Origin: a virus
IMG/VR virus record: IMGVR_UViG_3300036770_003657
Coordinates: 335,797-399,796 of that record
DNA length: 64,000 nt
Direction: 5' to 3' (one strand)
Each line of letters starts with the position of its first letter. Within the stretch, counting starts at the first letter, position 1. Of the stretch, positions 58,926 to 64,000 are shown piece by piece. The translations under genes were made by a program, and so were the position numbers. Below the pieces are notes generated by a model, which saw only the letters and a list, made by a program, of their open reading frames with translations, was not told the DNA's origin and searched no databases.

Positions 58926-59128
58926 GTAAAAGAGATTGGTGTAATATCGCTGTTAGTGTGCCTTGGCGTAGCCCTGGACAATGGCGTGACCTGCGTATTT
59001 GGCTACAGGAAAATGTCAACGATATGGACTACGATGCTGCCGGTGTAGATTTACAGCGTTACGATCAAAGAGTATTTTATTTTGCTAGACCGAAGGATGC
59101 AATGTGGTTCGCACTGAGATGGAGTTAA
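58922..59128 (+). CDS. WFxLRW-array protein 15
   Basis: 68 residues. L-R-I-W-L-Q-E-N-V-N-D, R-V-F-Y-F-A-R-P-K-D-A-M-W-F-A-L-R-W-S. Its last codons (GATGGAGTT) give the SD for the following non-array gene. Confidence 0.8.
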   Translation: MSKRDWCNIAVSVPWRSPGQWRDLRIWLQENVNDMDYDAAGVDLQRYDQRVFYFARPKDAMWFALRWS

Positions 59129-59129
59129 T

Positions 59130-59519
59130 ATGATTGATAAAACAGTAGAAGAGTTCTGTAAGAGATATGAAGCAAGAATAGTACGCACCGGCCAGTATCA
59201 TCGTAGGGCAGAACCGAGTCCTTGGCGTATACCTGGCTATTATGAAACAAGTACCATAAAAAATGTCGACTTCTTCAATATTACTGAAGTGCCTATAACA
59301 AGTATTACCCTGCCAGAAGATCGGCTTGGTGCATTGGTAGAACACGAACAGCGTGTATCTGATTTTGTAGAACCTTTCCACCGAGGCCATGTTGGCAAAT
59401 ATCAACACATAGAAGCCCATATAGCAGAACAAGAAATTGAATGTCGCCTGCGTCATACTAATCCTGCACTGAAGAAGGCCTGGGACAATTATCAAATGCT
59501 ATTGAGGCTGGTAAGATGA
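59130..59519 (+). CDS. 129-aa hypothetical, array insert
   Basis: Y-E-A-R-I-V-R-T-G-Q-Y-H-R-R, D-F-F-N-I-T-E-V-P-I-T, and a Glu-rich helical C-terminus (H-I-A-E-Q-E-I-E-C-R-L-R-H). Lacks the array motif. The family is unknown. Confidence 0.65.
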   Translation: MIDKTVEEFCKRYEARIVRTGQYHRRAEPSPWRIPGYYETSTIKNVDFFNITEVPITSITLPEDRLGALVEHEQRVSDFVEPFHRGHVGKYQHIEAHIAEQEIECRLRHTNPALKKAWDNYQMLLRLVR

Positions 59520-59746
59520 AGTGTGGCTGTTATGAGTGTGTAAAGAATGATTTACTTCTAGTTATGAGCACTATTATAGTGTGTGGTACCTGTGGTAATA
59601 AACGCTGTCCACATGCTACTAATCATTTACTGCCCTGTACCAATAGCAATGAGCCAGGACAATTAGGATCAAGGTATGGCACTTGGCCACATCCTGATCT
59701 GCCTTTTTATGAATTCATATCTAAAGGTCAAAAGGATAAAATCTAA
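59516..59746 (+). CDS. Zinc-binding small protein
   Basis: 76 residues. C-G-C-Y-E-C, C-G-T-C-G-N-K-R-C-P-H-A-T-N-H and C-T-N-S-N-E-P-G-Q: Cys/His-rich ligand sets for one or two zincs. Similar short proteins occur in marine T4-like phages. Not an array member. Confidence 0.68.
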   Translation: MKCGCYECVKNDLLLVMSTIIVCGTCGNKRCPHATNHLLPCTNSNEPGQLGSRYGTWPHPDLPFYEFISKGQKDKI

Positions 59747-59756
59747 TATATAGTGT

Positions 59757-59975
59757 ATGAGCATACAAGTCACTGTGCCTAATCAACATACTGGTCAACT
59801 CATAGACATGGTAAGAGAATTAAAAAAACAGGGACTAGAACAAGGGCGGGATTTCGATTTTAGGTTTATGCCTGCTGTATATGATTTTGCTAACAATCAT
59901 AGTGAGCCAAGGCATGCGGTATTTGTTTTCTACGAGGAAAAATGGGCAACTTGGTTCACACTAAAATGGCTTTGA
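59757..59975 (+). CDS. WFxLRW-array protein 16
   Basis: 72 residues with a different N-terminus (I-Q-V-T-V-P-N-Q-H-T-G-Q-L-I-D-M), V-F-V-F-Y-E-E-K-W-A-T-W-F-T-L-K-W-L end. K replaces R in the motif, and the GAGGTGG is lost at this junction (CACTAAAATGG). Confidence 0.72.
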   Translation: MSIQVTVPNQHTGQLIDMVRELKKQGLEQGRDFDFRFMPAVYDFANNHSEPRHAVFVFYEEKWATWFTLKWL

Positions 59976-60181
59976 ACAATTTAGGCTATCCTGATATATA
60001 TCCTGGTTGGCATTACTTACATAAGAAGTATAACATAAATCCTAAAGAAACAGACATTTATGAAATGTTTGCTTGGTGTGATGATAACATTGGTGAGTTT
60101 GGTGTAGACTGGGATTGGCACATTGATACCTTTTGCTTTCGTAGAGCCAAGGATGCTACAATATTTGGACTGAGGTGGTAA
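59966..60181 (+). CDS. WFxLRW-array protein 17
   Basis: 71 residues from the ATG at 59966. M-F-A-W-C-D-D-N-I-G-E-F, F-C-F-R-R-A-K-D-A-T-I-F-G-L-R-W and stop right at the W. GAGGTGG leads into the next gene. Confidence 0.75.
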   Translation: MALNNLGYPDIYPGWHYLHKKYNINPKETDIYEMFAWCDDNIGEFGVDWDWHIDTFCFRRAKDATIFGLRW

Positions 60182-60182
60182 T

Positions 60183-60485
60183 ATGGCTGGATTTAAAAGT
60201 AAACGAGCATTGTCATCAAGTAAGATGTTTAATATGCCTATGGTCATGGCTGACCCCAGTGTAAACATATTATATCGTACACCGGATGGTTGGTACACTG
60301 TGGCCTTTAACAAGGAAACTATAGACTGGTTCCGTAAAACCTATGATGACAAACAAGGAATAACCTGGCGTGAGACAGATGATGACAGTTATATCATATA
60401 TCGTCGTAGGTTAGAACTAACTGAAGAAATGGTCACTCTACTAAAACTAAAATACAGTGACACGCTGGATAATACAGATATATAA
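60183..60485 (+). CDS. 100-aa hypothetical
   Basis: F-K-S-K-R-A-L-S-S-S-K-M-F-N-M, then D-G-W-Y-T-V-A-F-N-K-E-T-I-D-W-F and S-Y-I-I-Y-R-R-R. SD supplied by array gene 17. Shares only the general alpha/beta pattern; near its end is L-K-L-K-Y-S. Confidence 0.65.
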   Translation: MAGFKSKRALSSSKMFNMPMVMADPSVNILYRTPDGWYTVAFNKETIDWFRKTYDDKQGITWRETDDDSYIIYRRRLELTEEMVTLLKLKYSDTLDNTDI

Positions 60486-60491
60486 TACATC

Positions 60492-60776
60492 ATGTTAAAC
60501 AAAGTTAAAGCCTTTTGGCACCATAGTTATACCACAGATCGTAAGGCCTTCTATTTAGAAATGATGGCCAGTATATGTGTAGTAAGCACTACATTTGCCA
60601 TTGCTTGGATGGCCTATCATCCACCAATGCACTATATCTATCCTGTAAGTTTTGTAGGTGCTGTATTCAGTATCCTAGCATATTGGCGTAGACAATTGGC
60701 CTGGCCATTTTTACTTACTTGTTATTTTGCCTGTATTCATGTATTTGGATTTGGGCGTGCATTGGGGTATTGGTAA
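60492..60776 (+). CDS. Membrane protein, about three helices
   Basis: 94 residues: I-C-V-V-S-T-T-F-A-I-A-W-M-A-Y, Y-P-V-S-F-V-G-A-V-F-S-I-L-A-Y-W and F-L-L-T-C-Y-F-A-C-I-H-V-F. Role unknown; early location suggests host modulation. Confidence 0.68.
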   Translation: MLNKVKAFWHHSYTTDRKAFYLEMMASICVVSTTFAIAWMAYHPPMHYIYPVSFVGAVFSILAYWRRQLAWPFLLTCYFACIHVFGFGRALGYW

Positions 60777-61591
60777 TGCCTATAGCCATACAATTACCTG
60801 AAGTATTGAGTCGTGAGGAATTCGTTAATATGATTCCTAAAACAGCTCGCACTTTGGAAATAGGACCATATAACAACCCTACTCTTAAGCGTAGTGAATT
60901 TCCCAATGTCAAATATATGGATATGTTCACCGCAGAACAAATACTAGAGGATAAAGAACGTTATACTAATATAGGTGAGATGCCAGATCAAATAGATATT
61001 TTAGTTGATCCTGAACAGCGTCCTACATTTACTACTGATCTTAAGTTTGATTTTATCTACAGTGCTCATAACATTGAACATCATCCTGATATAGTATACC
61101 ATTTAAATGAAATAGCTAGCCTAGCACAAGGCATGCACAGTAGATACTTTCTCACTGTCCCAGATAAAAGATATTGTTTTGATTATTATCAACATGCTAG
61201 TGAATATACTGATATGATTGAAGCATATTTAGAACAGCGTCGCACTCATAGTTTTGGCAGCTATCTACGTCATACTGTATATGCTACACATAATAACATA
61301 TATGAGCATTGGATGGGTAGTCATGGATTGGATCCTAGAAGTATAGAAATTAATATTAATCATGCTACCACAATAAGACATAAAATTGATAATGCCAGAG
61401 ATGAACGTCATCGTAAGTTTGCTGACATACATGCTTGGTATTTTACCAATGAAAGTTTTATGTACACAATTAATATGTTGAATCAACTAGGCCTACAGCC
61501 TTGGAGGGTAGATGCTGTGACTCCTCCACAACATATGACACCAGAGTTCCACGCCGTTATGAGTCTAACACGCTATGTCAACAGAAGTTGA
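60776..61591 (+). CDS. SAM-dependent methyltransferase
   Basis: 271 residues from the ATG at 60776 (TAATG overlap). T-L-E-I-G-P-Y-N-N-P motif I, F-I-Y-S-A-H-N-I-E-H-H-P-D (motif IV) and Y-F-L-T-V-P-D-K-R. Resembles glycan or small-molecule methyltransferases linked with surface sugars. Confidence 0.8.
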   Translation: MPIAIQLPEVLSREEFVNMIPKTARTLEIGPYNNPTLKRSEFPNVKYMDMFTAEQILEDKERYTNIGEMPDQIDILVDPEQRPTFTTDLKFDFIYSAHNIEHHPDIVYHLNEIASLAQGMHSRYFLTVPDKRYCFDYYQHASEYTDMIEAYLEQRRTHSFGSYLRHTVYATHNNIYEHWMGSHGLDPRSIEININHATTIRHKIDNARDERHRKFADIHAWYFTNESFMYTINMLNQLGLQPWRVDAVTPPQHMTPEFHAVMSLTRYVNRS

Positions 61592-61880
61592 AATTAAACT
61601 AACAGAAGGCATCACCCCTATGTATAAACTCATAGAGGGTGAATGCTATGACTGGATTGTATTGGCCCGTGTACCAATTGGTAATGAAGATCCAACCTAC
61701 TTTGCCCAAGTCTATTTAGAAAGCTTTAAAAAAAGTGACTATGGACGCTGGTGCATAAAACATATCAAAGATATAGAATATAAGTACAAACCAGGCAGTA
61801 AAAGTATATTTGACTTTGAGCTATTTGGTTATATCAAACCAATTAAGCTAACTGAAATGCGTATAAGATTCCAGCAGTGA
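61575..61880 (+). CDS. 101-aa hypothetical
   Basis: K-L-I-E-G-E-C-Y-D-W-I-V-L-A-R-V-P-I-G-N and Y-F-A-Q-V-Y-L-E-S-F-K-K-S: a beta-rich core. Last part E-M-R-I-R-F-Q-Q ends in GTGA overlap. Weakly like array proteins in layout (helix, strand, R-F end). Confidence 0.62.
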   Translation: MSTEVEIKLTEGITPMYKLIEGECYDWIVLARVPIGNEDPTYFAQVYLESFKKSDYGRWCIKHIKDIEYKYKPGSKSIFDFELFGYIKPIKLTEMRIRFQQ

Positions 61881-62131
61881 AACGTCACTATAATTTCTTT
61901 TTTACAATGCTTAAGGCATTTGCGGATTATAAAAAAGAATATGACATTAAAGAAGGTGCTATGACAGCAAAATTCTTTACATATATGGAAGAACGTTATG
62001 GCATTGAAATATTATTAGAAGCACATACTGGTTATATGCGAGCTGCATATAATATCAAAGACCTTGCTAAACACAGCCTGTTTATATTAAAATACGGTGA
62101 TTATTTACAGGACACATATTATAATGATTAA
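61877..62131 (+). CDS. 84-aa hypothetical, GTG start, array-like end
   Basis: GTG at 61877 overlaps the previous TGA. Helical N-terminus and A-K-H-S-L-F-I-L-K-Y-G near the end, recalling the F-x-L-R-W motif. A later ATG (61907) is the alternative start. Confidence 0.58.
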   Translation: MKRHYNFFFTMLKAFADYKKEYDIKEGAMTAKFFTYMEERYGIEILLEAHTGYMRAAYNIKDLAKHSLFILKYGDYLQDTYYND

Positions 62132-62486
62132 AACTATTAACTCAGGAAAATATATTACCGTACAACAAGCATATACTAGTCAACCATATATTAGCCCAGG
62201 ATCATCAGGCGCTGGTATGATACGGTGGAATCCCAATATGCAGTGTTTTGAAGTTAATGATGGTGCAGTATGGCAACAATATACAATGGCCAGCCCTACT
62301 ATTGAATTGAATACGGAAGCACAAGAACTGTTGGACTATGTTAGAAAACTACGTGATAGACAAAGACTAGTAGAACAAAATCCTAGTTTAGAAAAGGCTC
62401 TAGAGGCTATTACTCGTGCTGAGGATAACTTTGATACTTTGGCCAAACTAGTTGATACCAAACCAATAGATTATCATCATGTCTAA
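62124..62486 (+). CDS. Conserved phage hypothetical with coiled-coil tail
   Basis: 120 residues from the ATG at 62124. G-A-G-M-I-R-W-N-P-N-M-Q-C-F-E-V-N-D-G is a small beta motif often at phage fibre ends, followed by a helical L-D-Y-V-R-K-L-R-D-R-Q-R. Unknown role. Confidence 0.65.
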   Translation: MIKTINSGKYITVQQAYTSQPYISPGSSGAGMIRWNPNMQCFEVNDGAVWQQYTMASPTIELNTEAQELLDYVRKLRDRQRLVEQNPSLEKALEAITRAEDNFDTLAKLVDTKPIDYHHV

Positions 62487-62799
62487 TTATTGGGTAAAAA
62501 TAGAAGGCGATGAAGCTGTAGAATATCGTAAAGTACACGTTCATACAATCACTATGGGTGATGTAGAAGATCCTGAAATATATATAGCAGGACCCATATT
62601 AGAATGGCAACAAAGTGAAGTGGGTCGTTGGATAATGGAACATAGTGCTGAACAGCCTGTATTTCATAGATGGGCTGATCCTCACCATTATGGCTATACC
62701 TATAAAATCACTGCTGTACTACGAGGCAGGGATTATACTTATTGGACATTGAAGTGGGGCAAGGCGACCAATCACAAAGATATCTTGAAGAGTATTTAG
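62479..62799 (+). CDS. 106-aa array-like protein
   Basis: I-A-G-P-I-L-E-W-Q-Q-S-E-V-G-R-W-I, H-H-Y-G-Y-T-Y-K-I and R-D-Y-T-Y-W-T-L-K-W-G, then ten more residues. The motif is a variant of the array one (W-T-L-K-W), so it is likely a distant member. Confidence 0.6.
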   Translation: MSNYWVKIEGDEAVEYRKVHVHTITMGDVEDPEIYIAGPILEWQQSEVGRWIMEHSAEQPVFHRWADPHHYGYTYKITAVLRGRDYTYWTLKWGKATNHKDILKSI

Positions 62800-63023
62800 G
62801 AGCCTTCCACATATATCACGTGGATGACGACAGTGCTGAACGCATTAGTCTATGGTTGGCTCAGCAGGGTAGACAATATAGAGATTGGATAGTCATACAC
62901 GGTAGGATGTATGAAAGCAACACTTTTGTTCATATCAAAAGCCATAAGGTATGTTTGTTGTTCGAACTAGCATTTAGTCAATCAATAATACGCAGATTTG
63001 TTGACAGGAAAACAATGCCGTAG
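62754..63023 (+). CDS. Hypothetical protein in the array-like group
   Basis: About 89 residues if it starts at the GTG at 62754; a TTG at 62742 is also possible, and the true start is uncertain. R-I-S-L-W-L-A-Q-Q-G and V-C-L-L-F-E-L-A-F-S match the W-L helix and the L-F-x-L-x-F end. It begins inside the previous gene near its W-T-L-K-W codons, as in the main array. Confidence 0.5.
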   Translation: MGQGDQSQRYLEEYLGAFHIYHVDDDSAERISLWLAQQGRQYRDWIVIHGRMYESNTFVHIKSHKVCLLFELAFSQSIIRRFVDRKTMP

Positions 63024-63029
63024 TATACT
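63001..63029 (+). promoter_or_regulatory. Sigma70-like promoter before the release-factor-like gene
   Basis: TTGACA (63001-63006), 17-base spacer, TATACT (63024-63029); ATG follows at 63039. Confidence 0.75.
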
Positions 63030-63038
63030 TGCTGTATT

Positions 63039-63455
63039 ATGAATACACGAGAACCTTTATTCAGCGTGACCGCACGTGACTGTGAATGGTCTTATACCAG
63101 AGGTACAGGAGCAGGTGGTCAAAAACGAAACAAGACATCCAGTGCTGTGCATTGTAGTCATCGTCCGTCAGGTGCTCACGGATATAGTGAAGCCAGTCGT
63201 AGCCAATTGGACAATCGTCGTGATGCCTTTCGTAAAATGGGAGAGAGTGCTAAATTCCAAACTTGGGCTAAGATGGAAATGATGCGGCGTACTGGTGAAG
63301 CCTTGGAGATTGAGCGTTGGCTGGAAAATGAAATGCGTAAGGTTAAAATAGAGATTAAGGTGGATGGTCGTTGGCGTGAAGTTAAACCTCATATGCTGGT
63401 GGATGATCCAGATGATTTTAGAATTGAATACTTAGCGGAGATGGGCGATGAATAA
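63039..63455 (+). CDS. GGQ release-factor-like protein (RF-1 domain)
   Basis: 138 residues. R-G-T-G-A-G-G-Q-K-R-N-K-T-S-S-A-V is the class I release-factor catalytic motif with GGQ at 26-28. It lacks codon-recognition domains 2 and 4, like ArfB/YaeJ. The C-terminus is charged. It may free stalled ribosomes or peptidyl-tRNA in infected cells. Similar genes are known in marine phages. Confidence 0.88.
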   Translation: MNTREPLFSVTARDCEWSYTRGTGAGGQKRNKTSSAVHCSHRPSGAHGYSEASRSQLDNRRDAFRKMGESAKFQTWAKMEMMRRTGEALEIERWLENEMRKVKIEIKVDGRWREVKPHMLVDDPDDFRIEYLAEMGDE

Positions 63456-63669
63456 TGAAAGTCAAGCAAGATGGTATGCTATAAGGTTAATCTTAGTATA
63501 CCTCAGCATCATATCAATCTTTGCTGTTATAGCATATATTGATCTATTTTGGTTGTTGGTTGTACTTGTGTCTATGTTTGTGTTTATGGTAACAGGTGCC
63601 ATATATAGTGAAGCATATGATCGTAAACTTATGGAGTTAGAAAGAAATGACCAATCAAGAACTAATTAA
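63448..63669 (+). CDS. Two-helix membrane protein
   Basis: 73 residues with I-L-V-Y-L-S-I-I-S-I-F-A-V-I-A-Y-I and W-L-L-V-V-L-V-S-M-F-V-F-M-V-T-G helices. Unknown function; overlaps neighbours on both sides. Confidence 0.65.
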   Translation: MNNESQARWYAIRLILVYLSIISIFAVIAYIDLFWLLVVLVSMFVFMVTGAIYSEAYDRKLMELERNDQSRTN

Positions 63670-63784
63670 TACTCTGCGTAAGGCCAGTGCGAGCCAAGAT
63701 AACATAGCATTGAAGATGTTATTGATTTATGCTGCTGAAAGAATGGAAAGACTACACCTTGCTCTATATGGAGATACAGAATGA
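63647..63784 (+). CDS. 45-aa hypothetical
   Basis: M-T-N-Q-E-L-I-N-T-L-R-K-A-S-A then an amphipathic helix. Starts inside the end of the membrane gene and overlaps the next ATG (AATGA). Confidence 0.58.
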   Translation: MTNQELINTLRKASASQDNIALKMLLIYAAERMERLHLALYGDTE

Positions 63785-63969
63785 ACGAACGAATTAAAGA
63801 ACTTGCTGAACAGGCTGAACAGTGGGCAGATAATCAAAACTTTTATGCTAGCGATTACCAAGATTATATGATGGAAAAGTTCGCCGAGTTGATTGTCAGG
63901 GAATGTGCCAGCAAGGTCACCCGCAATGAAGCATTGAATATCTTTGAACATTTCGGAGTTGAAGAATGA
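63781..63969 (+). CDS. Small conserved phage protein
   Basis: 62 residues: M-N-E-R-I-K-E-L-A-E-Q-A-E-Q-W-A and F-A-E-L-I-V-R-E-C-A. The type is repeated across marine T4-like phages; the role is unknown. Confidence 0.68.
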   Translation: MNERIKELAEQAEQWADNQNFYASDYQDYMMEKFAELIVRECASKVTRNEALNIFEHFGVEE

Positions 63970-64000
63970 CAACGATTAAAAATCCATTTCCCGGTGTTAC
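63966..64000 (+). CDS. Start of a gene cut by the window edge
   Basis: ATG overlaps the previous TGA; only M-T-T-I-K-N-P-F-P-G-V is seen. Too short to name. Confidence 0.5.
   Translation, partial: MTTIKNPFPGV

Larger units (their letters stand above)
55266..60181 (+). repeat. Tandem array of about 17 paralogous small genes ending W-F-x-L-R-W
   Basis: Head-to-tail genes of 62-113 codons. N-termini are divergent; the shared layout is a helix with a W-C/W-L element, strands, and a C-terminal (D)-A-x-W-F-x-L-R-W-S/A. At eight consecutive junctions (57210-58925) the codons for L-R-W also contain GAGGTGG, the Shine-Dalgarno of the next gene, whose start overlaps the stop. Four unrelated genes interrupt it: two near 56.1-56.5 kb and two near 59.1-59.7 kb. 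Confidence 0.85.

Noticed and set aside
55266-60181. CRISPR-like array
   Set aside because: The repeats are parts of coding frames and the segments between them are of unequal gene length (about 190-340 bases), so this is a gene array.
1-64000. Prophage or integrated element
   Set aside because: No integrase, attachment repeats or bacterial flanking genes were seen. Metabolic genes are interleaved with phage genes at phage-like density.

Overview
The window looks like part of a large, AT-rich, lytic, T4-like (myovirus-type) marine bacteriophage genome or metagenomic phage contig. Supporting signs are dense, overlapping, mostly small genes; a 12-kb tail-fibre gene; a PAAR spike protein; a second beta-helix tail protein; aerobic ribonucleotide reductase with glutaredoxin; many octamers of the T4 late-promoter type (TATAAATA/GATAAATA/AATAAATA); and short N-termini resembling T4 capsid-targeting sequences. 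No terminase, portal, major capsid, polymerase, integrase, tRNA or CRISPR array is visible, so this is an accessory plus tail/structural part of the genome. The host cannot be read from the sequence. The Shemin-type ALAS, IscU/IscA and SleB-type lysin fit a Gram-negative heterotrophic marine bacterium (inference).

Layout. 1-2.3 kb: a partial virion-type gene, a methyltransferase, and on the plus strand a HemD-like protein and a secreted protein separated by a three-hairpin stretch. 2.3-7.9 kb (minus): dnaK, hsp20, clpS, heme oxygenase, a ferredoxin-dependent bilin reductase (PcyX/PcyA type) and a protein with a nuclease-like motif. 7.9-15.9 kb (minus): DexA-like exonuclease, ribosomal protein bS21, a membrane protein, lipoproteins, a candidate holin and SleB-type endolysin, IscA, IscU, a His-rich secreted protein and an Hc1-like protein. 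16-31 kb (minus): a glycosyltransferase/oxygenase fusion, PAAR spike and a 4094-aa tail fibre. 31-35 kb: Sm-like protein, glutaredoxin, nrdB, nrdA. 35-42.9 kb: beta-helix tail protein, Cas4/RecB-like nuclease, a gene with a probable -1 frameshift extension, internal-head candidates, a nucleotidyltransferase and a coiled-coil membrane protein. 43-44.1 kb (plus): microprotein operon. 44.1-46.8 kb (minus): fatty-acid desaturase, a metalloprotease/SpoT-type HD fusion and small genes. 46.8-48 kb (plus): 5-aminolevulinate synthase. 48-53.4 kb (minus): Dps, secreted nuclease, DUF454 protein, radical SAM, HNH, AlgH, tail lysozyme, two basic internal proteins, epimerase. 53.4-64 kb (plus): many early-type small genes, including a tandem array of about 17 divergent paralogues ending in W-F-x-L-R-W, then a methyltransferase and a GGQ release-factor-like protein.

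How the genes may work together. ALAS and the HemD-like protein act at the start and middle of tetrapyrrole synthesis, and heme oxygenase plus the bilin reductase at its end (heme to biliverdin to a reduced bilin). Heme oxygenase also frees iron. Dps, IscU, IscA, glutaredoxin, a diiron NrdB, a diiron desaturase, a 2OG-type oxygenase and a radical-SAM enzyme form an unusually iron-centred gene set. DnaK, Hsp20 and ClpS form a proteostasis group directly upstream of the bilin genes. The most unusual structure is the WFxLRW array, where the conserved C-terminal codons of one gene contain the Shine-Dalgarno sequence of the next.
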